DNA of 18,375 nt from an uncultured Clostridia bacterium (lineage in GTDB: Bacteria > Bacillota > Clostridia > Christensenellales > CAG-138): assembly GCA_937913075.1 (NCBI GenBank), contig CALEPU010000063.1, positions 1-18,375 on the forward strand, written 5' to 3'. Each line of letters starts with the position of its first letter. Position 1 is the first letter of the stretch. Positions 8,261 to 15,439 of this stretch are shown here, one piece after another. Below the pieces are notes generated by a model. That model was not told where the DNA came from, did not search any database, and saw nothing but the letters and a program-made list of their open reading frames with translations. A program made the translations under genes and the position numbers.

Positions 8261-8477
8261 TGACAAAGCCCGTTTGCTGCCCTTCCCCTACAGAGGGGAA
8301 GGTGTCAACGAGCCTTTTAGGGCGAGTTGACGGATGAGGTGGTGGCTGGAGTTGTGTTCAAAAAACTTAGTAAAATCAAGGACTTCTACCACCTCTTCCA
8401 CCGCTTCGCTACGCTTGCGGTCCCCCTTCCCCTCGGTAGGGGAAGGGGGTATACTTGCGTGCAAAAAGGGTTTGTCA
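8261..8477. repeat. Imperfect palindromic intergenic element (MITE-like), 217 bp
   Basis: The two halves mirror each other. The ends are TGACAAAGCCCGTTTGC (8261-8277) and, on the other strand from 8477, TGACAAACCCTTTTTGC, matching at 14 of 17. Next come hairpins CCTTCCCCT/AGGGGAAGG (8281-8302) and its 12-bp partner at 8422-8449. Then there are smaller hairpins (GTCAAC/GTTGAC at 8304-8331; ACCGC/GCGGT at 8400-8421) and inner arms GAGGTGGT (8336-8343) and ACCACCTC (8388-8395). A 44-nt unique core lies between them. No transposase or convincing coding frame is inside, and no clear target-site duplication is visible. Similar GC-rich nested-hairpin repeats are scattered in genomes of gut Clostridia, as far as I recall; copy number cannot be judged here. 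Confidence 0.7.
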
Positions 8478-8486
8478 GCGGTCTGC

Positions 8487-8515
8487 GGGGAGCCGATTTT
8501 GCGGCTCCCCTTTTT
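8487..8515 (+). terminator. Rho-independent terminator, second copy of the 24-nt hairpin
   Basis: Nine-base-pair GC-rich stem (8487-8495 with 8502-8510), 6-nt loop, followed directly by TTTTT (8511-8515). It would end transcription of the dockerin repeat-protein gene, about 275 nt after its stop and beyond the palindromic element. Confidence 0.75.
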
Positions 8516-8556
8516 GCTGCTGTCACACGGATATGCCGCCGAAAAAGGCGCTCGCC

Positions 8557-8572
8557 TCGGACGTGCGTCCGA
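8557..8572. other. Small hairpin in the intergenic region before the protease gene
   Basis: TCGGAC and GTCCGA pair around GTGC. The remaining sequence from 8516 to 8610 shows only short potential stems and no gene that I can support. Confidence 0.35.
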
Positions 8573-8610
8573 AGGTTTGCCTGCGCGTATCACCGCACTG
8601 CTTTCGCGGC

Positions 8611-8653
8611 ACATATTTTCGGTACATATTTTTCCGAGAAAATATTTCGTACC
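8611..8653. promoter_or_regulatory. A/T-rich direct and inverted repeats upstream of the protease promoter
   Basis: ACATATTTTCGG (8611-8622) is followed by ACATATTTTTCCG (8624-8636), one helical turn later. A further inverted copy, GAAAATATTTC then GTACC, ends at 8653, so GGTAC (8621-8625) and GTACC (8649-8653) face each other. The cluster ends 3 nt before the -35 box, a usual place for a regulator or an UP-like element. No known regulator motif is recognised. Confidence 0.4.
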
Positions 8654-8656
8654 ATA

Positions 8657-8685
8657 TAGACAAACGCTCCGCGGGGTGCTACAAT
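8657..8685 (+). promoter_or_regulatory. Promoter of the cysteine peptidase gene
   Basis: -35 TAGACA (8657-8662), 17-nt spacer, -10 TACAAT (8680-8685) with TGC in front. Transcription should start near 8692, about 40 nt before the ATG. Confidence 0.7.
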
Positions 8686-8700
8686 ATAATCTATAATTTA

Positions 8701-8712
8701 CCGCTTATGCGG
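8701..8712 (+). other. Short 5'-leader hairpin of the peptidase mRNA
   Basis: CCGC and GCGG pair around TTAT, close to the predicted 5' end and immediately before the ribosome binding site AAGGAGGT (8713-8720). Only four base pairs, so stability is modest. Confidence 0.35.
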
Positions 8713-8731
8713 AAGGAGGTATATCACAACA

Positions 8732-11700
8732 ATGAAGAAGTTTCTGAGCATAATGCTTGCATTGATGATGGTTCTCGCCATCGTTCCGACAAGTGTGTTC
8801 GCTGCTTCCGAGCAACCCACCGTCGGTGGCTTTATCCACACCGATATGCACGGCGCGCGTGTTGTATCCACCGCTTACGAAAACGGCGATATGGCTACCT
8901 ATCGCGCCCTCACCGGCACCAACAGCCGCGACACTCTGCCCTCCACCTATGACAGCCGTAACTACAACTACGTTACCTCTGTCAAGAACCAGGGCTCCTA
9001 CGGCTCCTGCTGGGCGCACGCGACAATGGCATGTGTCGAGAGCTACATGATCAAGAACAACGTCCCCGTGGGCACCGGCTCCGCCGCCACCACGAGCCTC
9101 AACCTTTCCGAGACTCAGCACTGCTACTTCACCTACTCCACCACCTATGACGCAGAGGGCATGCTGTCCGGCGATAAGACCACGCTGACCTCTTCGAGCT
9201 ATAATAACGGTCTTGACTGCGGCGGCACGGGCGAATTGTCCGCTTACACCCTGCAGCGTTGGACCGGCTCGGCGAGCGAAAGCACCTCCGGTCTTGCATA
9301 CAGCAGCGCAAGCTCCGTTGCAAGCAGCGGTCTTTCCAGCTCCTATGCTTACGGCAGCAACGTATCCCACGTTCAGAACTCCGTTTGGATCCCCGCCTCC
9401 GATATCGAGGGCGTAAAGCGTGCCATTATGGAGTACGGCGCGGGCAACATCAGCTATTATGCCGGCAGCAGCTACTCCACCTATTCCTACACCTACCAGT
9501 GCACCATCGACACCTCCAGCCAGGACAGCAGCTCCCATAAGTGGGCAAACCATGCTATCACCGTTGTCGGCTGGGACGATACCATCTCCGCTTCGAACTT
9601 CAAGCCCAACACCCCCTCCGGCAAGGGCGGCTGGCTCTGCAAGAACAGTTGGGGCACCAGCTACTTCAACAGCGGTTATATGTACATCTCCTATGAGGAC
9701 ACCTCTACCCTTGAGGGCTACATCTACTTCTACGATGCGGAGCCCATCGACAACTACGATCACAACTACCAGTATGACGGCACCAGCAACCTCGTCTGCT
9801 ACGGCAAGGGCATGGGCAGCTCCTGGTACACCGGCTTTGCCAACAACACCAAGGTCGCCAACGTGTTCACCGCTACCGGCAGCCAGATGCTCGAGGCTGT
9901 TGCATACTGCAACTGGGACGAGGCTCTGACCTACACGGTTGAGATCTACAAGAACCCCACCACCGGCAACCCCTCCTCCGGTACTCTGATGAGCACCCAG
10001 ACGGGCTATCTTACCTATTCCGGTTATTACACCATTCCCCTTGATACTCCCGTGCTGCTCTCCGAGGGCGACACCTTCTCCGTGGTTATCACCCAGAACG
10101 TCGCCGCAGCGGATGATGAAGGTTATTACGTACACACCCCCTATGACGCCAGCTACAGCAACACCAACTACGTTTCCTGGTGCACATGGACTCACACCAA
10201 CCACGGCAACACCTCCTATTATCAGGAGCCCAACGGCGCTTGGACGGATTGCCCCGATAACGGCGATTACCGCATCAAGGCCTACACCGTCGATTACGAA
10301 AATCCCTACACCGTCACCGCGGTTTCCAACAACACCGCCTACGGTACCGTTTCCGTGACCGGCAGCATCATCACCTGCACCCCCGCGAACGGCTATTACG
10401 TTGAGAGCGCCACGGTCACCAGCGGCACCGCGACCGTAAGCGTCAACGGCAACACCGTTGTGGTCACCCCCTCTTCCGACTGCACCGTCCGCGTCAACTT
10501 CGCTCCCAAGCCCAGCTATACGATCAACTTCATAGCCTCCGGCGTTGCACAGGGCAGCCAGACCGCGCTGGTTTACGATGCGATCACCCTGCCCTCCGCA
10601 GTCACCGTCAACCCCGATGGCTGGACCTTTGTCGGCTGGGTAGACGCTCAGCTTGCCGAGACAACCGACGAGCCCGCGTACTACGCTCCCGGCGCAAGCT
10701 ACACCGTGACCGGCAACGCAACTCTTTATGCTCTGTATACCCGTGTTGACGGCGAGGGCGGCACCGAGACCGTTTATCAGCTCGTTACCTCCACTCCGTC
10801 TAACTGGGCGGGCAACTACGTTATCACCAACAGCACCACCAACCTTACGACCAGCGGTCTGTACGTGTTCAAGGGCGTAAGCGGTTCTTCGAGCGGCACT
10901 CAGATCGAGAGCGATTCCAACTGCATCGCCTTTACAAGCTCCGGCATCACCATGGAGAACAACACCCTCTCCGGCGTTGCGAACGATTATATCTTCACCC
11001 TGGCGGCTTCCGGCAGCGCGTACACCCTGCGCAGCGCTTCCACCAATGCCTACATCGGCATGAATTCCAGCTCGTACCTTGCGGCTTACTCCAGCCTGAA
11101 TTCCAGCTACTGCCTGTGGACTCCCGCGGTCAACACCAGCAGCGTTTCTCAGTTGAAGAACTCCGCCAACGGCACCTATCCTTATCTCGGCTGGAGCACC
11201 AACAACAGCTACTTCTGGTCCGCGAGCAGCAGCAATGCCAACGTGCTGCGTCTTTGGAAGGAGAATACGATCTCTGCCTCCGTCAGCTACTACTGCACCG
11301 ATCCCGTTGCGGCGACCCCCACTTACTACACCGTAACCTTCAAGGATTGGGACGGCACCGTTCTCTCCACCCAGCAGGTACAGGAGGGTATGGCGGCCAC
11401 AGCTCCCGCGAACCCCTCCCGCACCGGTTACACCTTCGCAGGCTGGGATAAGACCTTCACCAGCATCACCGCCGATACCGTCGTCACCGCGACCTACACC
11501 GTAAACAGCTATCGCCTGACGATCTACTATCGCTATGCTGACGGCACCACCGCTGCCACCACCTACACCGCCATGTATAACTACGGCGCGGCTTACTCGG
11601 TGAACAGCCCTGCGATAGACGGCTACACCGCGGACGTTACGGTAGTTCAGGGTACCATGGGCGCGGGCAACGTGACCGTTACCGTCACCTATACGCAGAA

Positions 11701-11899
11701 CGGCTCCGAGCCCGATACCCTTATCGGCGACGTCAACTGTGACGGCATTGTCGACTTTGCGGACGTTACCTACCTCTACATGTTCCTCATCGGCTGCTAT
11801 GATATCACCGAGCAGGGCAGTATAAACGCTGACGTCACCAATGACGGCATTGTCGATTTCAGCGATATCACCGTGCTTTACGGCATGCTCATCGCCTGA
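8732..11899 (+). CDS. Secreted papain-family (C1A) cysteine peptidase with lectin-like, InlB/MucBP-like and dockerin modules
   Basis: 1055 residues. A signal peptide ends near VFAAS (residue 24), followed by a short pro-segment of about 40 residues with no classic I29 inhibitor domain. The peptidase domain (about 68-338) has the full catalytic set: Gln87 and Cys93 in NQGSYGSCWAHA, His274 in NHAITVVGW and Asn305 in CKNSWG. Residues about 340-525 match the lectin-like domain that often follows bacterial C1 peptidases (YDHNYQYDG, then ANVFTA). Beta repeats follow: 526-591; an InlB/Flg_new-like repeat 594-670; an unassigned domain 682-855; a second InlB-like repeat 865-925 (YTFAGWD); and a MucBP-like one 927-990. 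A dockerin occupies 998-1055 (DVNCDGIVDFAD and DVTNDGIVDFSD). AAGGAGGT lies 11 nt before the ATG. It should cleave proteins outside the cell while held in a cohesin complex. Codon use is strongly biased. Confidence 0.93.
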   Translation: MKKFLSIMLALMMVLAIVPTSVFAASEQPTVGGFIHTDMHGARVVSTAYENGDMATYRALTGTNSRDTLPSTYDSRNYNYVTSVKNQGSYGSCWAHATMACVESYMIKNNVPVGTGSAATTSLNLSETQHCYFTYSTTYDAEGMLSGDKTTLTSSSYNNGLDCGGTGELSAYTLQRWTGSASESTSGLAYSSASSVASSGLSSSYAYGSNVSHVQNSVWIPASDIEGVKRAIMEYGAGNISYYAGSSYSTYSYTYQCTIDTSSQDSSSHKWANHAITVVGWDDTISASNFKPNTPSGKGGWLCKNSWGTSYFNSGYMYISYEDTSTLEGYIYFYDAEPIDNYDHNYQYDGTSNLVCYGKGMGSSWYTGFANNTKVANVFTATGSQMLEAVAYCNWDEALTYTVEIYKNPTTGNPSSGTLMSTQTGYLTYSGYYTIPLDTPVLLSEGDTFSVVITQNVAAADDEGYYVHTPYDASYSNTNYVSWCTWTHTNHGNTSYYQEPNGAWTDCPDNGDYRIKAYTVDYENPYTVTAVSNNTAYGTVSVTGSIITCTPANGYYVESATVTSGTATVSVNGNTVVVTPSSDCTVRVNFAPKPSYTINFIASGVAQGSQTALVYDAITLPSAVTVNPDGWTFVGWVDAQLAETTDEPAYYAPGASYTVTGNATLYALYTRVDGEGGTETVYQLVTSTPSNWAGNYVITNSTTNLTTSGLYVFKGVSGSSSGTQIESDSNCIAFTSSGITMENNTLSGVANDYIFTLAASGSAYTLRSASTNAYIGMNSSSYLAAYSSLNSSYCLWTPAVNTSSVSQLKNSANGTYPYLGWSTNNSYFWSASSSNANVLRLWKENTISASVSYYCTDPVAATPTYYTVTFKDWDGTVLSTQQVQEGMAATAPANPSRTGYTFAGWDKTFTSITADTVVTATYTVNSYRLTIYYRYADGTTAATTYTAMYNYGAAYSVNSPAIDGYTADVTVVQGTMGAGNVTVTVTYTQNGSEPDTLIGDVNCDGIVDFADVTYLYMFLIGCYDITEQGSINADVTNDGIVDFSDITVLYGMLIA

Positions 11900-11922
11900 T
11901 ACGATCCTACGCACAAAGCCTT

Positions 11923-11954
11923 GCGGCCGGAGCAAATGCTCCGGCCGCTGTTTT
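11923..11954 (+). terminator. Rho-independent terminator of the peptidase gene
   Basis: Eleven-base-pair perfect stem GCGGCCGGAGC / GCTCCGGCCGC around AAAT, followed by TGTTTT. It lies 24 nt after the stop codon, between convergent genes. Read from the other strand no T run follows directly, so it mainly serves the peptidase. Confidence 0.88.
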
Positions 11955-12003
11955 AATTTAGGTTTCGGTTGACGATGAGAACGCTCTCTTATAATGATTT
12001 GTT

Positions 12004-13704
12004 TTAAGCCTTTCTGTGGTTGTTGGCGCGGTTGTTCCTGCGAATGACTATCTCTGAGATGCCGAGCACGAGCATTGCGACAGCGGCAATTATCGCGATA
12101 ATTCCGAGGATGCGGAACCATTTCATGAGCTTTTCACCGGTGGAGGTGATAAGCCCGTCAAGCTTTGCGCCGAGCTCGGAATCGTCGGGCATTACGTTGA
12201 CGCCCTGCTGTGTGCCGCCCTTGGGATCGGGAGTGCTTATCGGCACGAGTTCGTCGGCGTTGAGGTAGGTGGCGTTGACGTAAGCCTCGAAGGTGTAGGG
12301 ATTGCCGCTCGAATCGGAAGCCGAAAGCACGAACACCAGCTCGCGCTCGCCGTCCAGAGTGAGGTCGATACGCTTGACGTCCGAAACTTCGCTGGCGAGG
12401 CTGTCCCAATTCGCAAGCGTGTAATCGAGCTCCTTTTCGGTCAAAGCGAGGGTGAAATAGGGCAGCTTGCCAGTGTTTTCAAGGCTGAACTCGATAGTGA
12501 TCTTGTTATTTTCATCGAGGGGGGATACAACGTGCGCGGTGAATTTGAGCCCGAGCTGAGATACGTCGATATAAGGGCGTACCGCAATGCTCGCCGTATT
12601 GTCGCTGAACGCGGTGCCGTTTGCGTCGGTGCCGGTTATCTTGAAAACGACGTAGCGCACGGTAGAGGGATTGGGTATGAAAACCTGTATCGTCTTGCTC
12701 TCGCCGACGGCGAGCGAGAAGGGATTGCCGTATACGGTGTTGCCGTTCTCATCCCTGACGACGAGAGACTTTAAGGTCTGGTTGCCGTTATTGGTGAGAT
12801 AGAGAGTAAAGGGCACGCCTTCGGGGGTGGCGGCGCCGCGGACGACCTCCTTGGTGAGCTGCGAATTCAAAAGCCCTATCGTAAGCGAAGGAACGGAAGC
12901 GGAAAGCTGCGTAGTGCCGCCGGCCGCATAGTAGGTGACGGTGGGGTTCGACTCGACCGTCGAGCTGCCCATACGCATCTCATAGGTAACGGTATTGCTC
13001 TGCCCGGGATCGAGCGAGAAGGGCGCGGCGATCGGGGAATTGCTGCCGGTTATCTTTTTGTCGGTAACTGTTATGTTGACAAGACGTACTGCGCCCGAGT
13101 TGAGGAACGAATAGCGGAGAGTTACCGTAGCGCCGGGAGCCGCCTTTGCGGGGGTGGCGGTACGGGTAACAACAAGATAAGGAGTGTTGGCACGGACGAT
13201 CATAGTCGTTACCGTTTCGGACATCGGAGTGCTGCCGTCGTACCAGCTTACGGTAAATGAAAGGCTCGTGCCGATCATCGCGGTCGTCACGTTCATGGTG
13301 CCGGTAAAGGTGCGGCTGCTGCCGGCTGCAACGGATACGCCGCTCGTATCGAAGGCGACCCCGTAGGAGTTGCTGATGGTAATGCCCGTATAGGTGTCGC
13401 CGGAAGCGGGAGGCGGGACAGGGGTCGAAATGGGCGGCTCGGTCGTAACGGGCACATCGGTCGGAGTGGGCTCGTCGGTTTCCTGTGAGTTAATGCCGAC
13501 GGAACCGGCGCTCGATGAACCGGAGTTGGTGTTTTTTAGCGTAATGGAAACGGTTGCAGTGCCGGCCTGAGACATCTCGGTCGGGGTGACGGAAATACTG
13601 ACGTGAGCCGTGGTGGGATCGGCGCCCGCCGTAAAGGGAACTGCCGCAAAAACGAAGACGGCGGCTATAATAAAGGGCAATACTCGTTTAAAGCGCATAT
13701 GCAA
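12004..13704 (-). CDS. Surface protein with Ig-like (CARDB/DUF11-type) repeats and a C-terminal membrane anchor
   Basis: 566 residues. After a basic N-terminus (RFKR), a signal peptide ends near residue 28. The ectodomain is made of Ig-like beta domains of about 110 residues with recurring patterns such as GATVTLRYSFLNSG, PFSLDPGQS, PFSLAVGES and SLENTGKLPY, like CARDB/DUF11 or COG1361-type modules. A Pro/Thr/Ser-rich linker (about 61-104) interrupts the first domain. Near the end a membrane helix (about 529-554) is followed by a basic tail RRNNRANNHRKA, so the protein is held in the membrane facing outward. It is not a cohesin as far as I can see. The start is a TTG at 13702-13704, 9-11 nt from the AAGGAG site; the ATG two codons on (13698) is 15-17 nt away. 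Convergent with the peptidase, with its own promoter. The function is unknown. Confidence 0.82.
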   Translation of the reverse strand: MHMRFKRVLPFIIAAVFVFAAVPFTAGADPTTAHVSISVTPTEMSQAGTATVSITLKNTNSGSSSAGSVGINSQETDEPTPTDVPVTTEPPISTPVPPPASGDTYTGITISNSYGVAFDTSGVSVAAGSSRTFTGTMNVTTAMIGTSLSFTVSWYDGSTPMSETVTTMIVRANTPYLVVTRTATPAKAAPGATVTLRYSFLNSGAVRLVNITVTDKKITGSNSPIAAPFSLDPGQSNTVTYEMRMGSSTVESNPTVTYYAAGGTTQLSASVPSLTIGLLNSQLTKEVVRGAATPEGVPFTLYLTNNGNQTLKSLVVRDENGNTVYGNPFSLAVGESKTIQVFIPNPSTVRYVVFKITGTDANGTAFSDNTASIAVRPYIDVSQLGLKFTAHVVSPLDENNKITIEFSLENTGKLPYFTLALTEKELDYTLANWDSLASEVSDVKRIDLTLDGERELVFVLSASDSSGNPYTFEAYVNATYLNADELVPISTPDPKGGTQQGVNVMPDDSELGAKLDGLITSTGEKLMKWFRILGIIAIIAAVAMLVLGISEIVIRRNNRANNHRKA

Positions 13705-13713
13705 TCAGGCACA

Positions 13714-13721
13714 CACTCCTT
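13714..13721 (-). promoter_or_regulatory. Ribosome binding site deciding between TTG and ATG starts
   Basis: AAGGAGTG on the minus strand. It lies 9 nt from the TTG at 13704 and 15 nt from the ATG at 13698, so TTG has the better spacing. Both starts give the same signal peptide. Confidence 0.55.
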
Positions 13722-13743
13722 CATTCAAATTTATCCGTTTACT

Positions 13744-13773
13744 ATTATACCCCAAAATGCCTGCCGAGGGCAA
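13744..13773 (-). promoter_or_regulatory. Promoter of the surface-protein gene
   Basis: Minus strand: -35 TTGCCC (13768-13773), 18-nt spacer, -10 TATAAT (13744-13749). It is divergent from the foldase promoter. The only promoter in this window without a TGn extension. Confidence 0.65.
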
Positions 13774-13867
13774 GTATACTATTTACAATTATGCACGAAT
13801 ATCGAGGAAGAATTTGTAAACTTTTTGTTAACGGACGAAAACAGCCGAGCTTACCCGGCGCGCGACC

Positions 13868-13895
13868 TTGAAAACCTGCGGATAAATGTTATAAT
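13868..13895 (+). promoter_or_regulatory. Promoter of the foldase-rqcP-ispDF operon
   Basis: -35 TTGAAA (13868-13873), 16-nt spacer, -10 TATAAT (13890-13895) with TGT in front. Transcription should start near 13902, about 70 nt before the first ATG. Confidence 0.7.
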
Positions 13896-13904
13896 AGCTT
13901 ATGT

Positions 13905-13929
13905 GGCGGCAGCATGGGCTGCAAACGCC
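13905..13929 (+). other. 5'-leader hairpin of the foldase operon
   Basis: GGCG-GCAGC pairs with GCTGC-CGCC, with an ATGG loop and an AAA bulge, at the predicted 5' end of the mRNA. A nearby TTGCCGC (13930-13936) could pair with GGCGGCA instead, so two folds are possible. No T run follows and no known riboswitch class is recognised. Confidence 0.4.
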
Positions 13930-13971
13930 TTGCCGCAACAGAGCCTTATAATCAAAGGAGCTTTCGTCTTT

Positions 13972-15435
13972 ATGAGAAGGACTTTCGCCATAATACTCGC
14001 AGCGCTGCTGTGCCTTGCGGCTTTTTCAGCCTGTTCTTTGAACAAAAGCGATAAACCCAAGGAGACTGAAAACGCCGATATTTCAATTGACAATGTCGAT
14101 CCTACCTCACCCATACTCTCGATAGGCGAGCAGAAGATAACGTTCGCCGTTTACCGCGCGCTTTATGAAAGCTATCTGCCTTATATGCAGGCCTCCGGCT
14201 TCGACCCGCTTGAAAGCGAAAGCTCTTTGGAGAGCTTTCAGGATTGGCTTGTCGATTCTCTGGCCTCCGATATAGTAGTGCTTTATCAGGCGGAGGAGAA
14301 CGGCTTTGAGCTTTCCCCCGAGCAGGAGGAGGAGCTTGCCCAAACTGTCGAAGCGGAGCTTTCAGAGCTTTACGAGACCTATATGACCTATGCCGAGGAG
14401 GATAATATCGACGATCCGACGATATCCGTCGAGGTATATTTCGACAACTATATTTCCAAGATGTCGGAGTATTATACGGGCGTCAGCATGTCTTGGGAGG
14501 AATACCGCGAAGAGTACGCCAAGGAGGCGCGCAGGTCTTATATTATAGAGCATTATAAGGAGTTTGTCTGCCGCGAGTTTACCCCGACAGAGGATGACGT
14601 CGCCGACTGGTATGACGCACAGCTTGCCGTGAACAAGGCTTCATATCAGGATAATCCCGGTAAATACAAGACCGATGAGGATTATTTCGAGCTTTACTCC
14701 GGTGTAAAGGACGATGCTTATCCGATACTCTACGTTCCCGGCGGCTATTCCCGCATTATGCACATTCTTGTTACTCCGCAGGGAGAGCTTTCCGAGGAAT
14801 ACGGAAACAAGCTCGAGCGCATGGAGGAGATAAAAAAACTTTACGGCGAGCTCGCGCTTGAGGACGCAGTCAAGGGCAATGACGCAAACGCATGGGAGCT
14901 TGCTTCTCTTGCGCTTGAATATAAGCAGCTTAAAGAGGCGACAGACGAGGAATTTGCTTCCTATACCTCCGCCGCATCGGAAAAGATATCTCAGGCTTAC
15001 GCCGCCCTCGGAACGGGGCGTCCCTTTGTCGAGGTGATGCTTGATTTTACCGAGGATAAGGAGGTCGCGGGCGACGGCGAAAGCGAGGGCTGCGCCGCAT
15101 TCAGACAGAAGGGTCAGCTCATAAGCCTCGAATATACCTCGACGAGGGATTGGAGCGAGACGTTTAAGGCGGAGTTTAAAAAGCTTACCCCGGGCAGCTA
15201 TTCCGGCGTGTTTTACGATAACGGAAGCTACCACATAATCTATTATGTCGGAGACGAAACTGCGGGCGCCGTTCCGATGGAAAGCGTTTATGAAAGCATT
15301 GCCGCCGTATGTGCGGCAAACGTAGGCAGTCTTCAATGGGATGCGCTCGTTGAGGAATGGCTCAACGATCCCGCACTCGTCAAGAACGAGACGCTCATTA
15401 GGCTGCCCGGCGCTGATGAAGTTACAAGGGGGTGA
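13972..15435 (+). CDS. PrsA/SurA-like lipoprotein foldase (parvulin-type peptidyl-prolyl isomerase)
   Basis: 487 residues from the ATG at 13972, which has AAAGGAG 11 nt upstream and begins a lipoprotein signal peptide with lipobox AFSAC (Cys21). The reading frame is open further upstream, but that part covers the promoter and the opposite gene. Residues about 45-240 are helical and acidic, like the SurA/PrsA chaperone domain. The isomerase part begins at SRIMHILV (His264) and ends with GSYHIIYYVGD. Between the first strand and the rest lies a helical insertion of roughly 70-80 residues, and the usual GGDLG motif is replaced by GDGESEGCAAF. It likely helps exported proteins fold outside the membrane, possibly including the large secreted proteins nearby. 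Isomerase activity is uncertain given the divergence. First gene of a three-gene operon. Confidence 0.85.
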   Translation: MRRTFAIILAALLCLAAFSACSLNKSDKPKETENADISIDNVDPTSPILSIGEQKITFAVYRALYESYLPYMQASGFDPLESESSLESFQDWLVDSLASDIVVLYQAEENGFELSPEQEEELAQTVEAELSELYETYMTYAEEDNIDDPTISVEVYFDNYISKMSEYYTGVSMSWEEYREEYAKEARRSYIIEHYKEFVCREFTPTEDDVADWYDAQLAVNKASYQDNPGKYKTDEDYFELYSGVKDDAYPILYVPGGYSRIMHILVTPQGELSEEYGNKLERMEEIKKLYGELALEDAVKGNDANAWELASLALEYKQLKEATDEEFASYTSAASEKISQAYAALGTGRPFVEVMLDFTEDKEVAGDGESEGCAAFRQKGQLISLEYTSTRDWSETFKAEFKKLTPGSYSGVFYDNGSYHIIYYVGDETAGAVPMESVYESIAAVCAANVGSLQWDALVEEWLNDPALVKNETLIRLPGADEVTRG

Positions 15436-15439
15436 TAAT

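Noticed and set aside
8288..8952. Several 108-165-codon frames in and after the palindromic element
   Set aside because: They read through hairpins, the terminator and the peptidase promoter; both strands are open at once and nothing resembles a protein domain.
8705..12121. An 1138-codon open frame antisense to the peptidase gene
   Set aside because: It is in register with the real gene and open only because TTA, CTA and TCA are absent there. The product is a Gly/Val/Ala-rich string with no domain, and the sense gene has clear catalytic motifs, promoter and terminator.
12004..13704. Surface protein considered as the missing cohesin scaffold
   Set aside because: Its repeats resemble CARDB/DUF11 Ig-like domains. 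I do not see cohesin strand patterns, though a profile search would decide.
13603..13971. Upstream extension of the foldase frame
   Set aside because: It would overlap the surface-protein start and both promoters. The lipoprotein signal peptide and ribosome binding site place the start at 13972.
13896..13971. Riboswitch in the foldase leader
   Set aside because: The leader is only about 70 nt with one hairpin and no T run; no known aptamer is recognised.
15341..15439. Upstream extension of the rqcP frame
   Set aside because: It lies inside the foldase gene. The S4 domain begins at the ATG at 15440, which has its own ribosome binding site.
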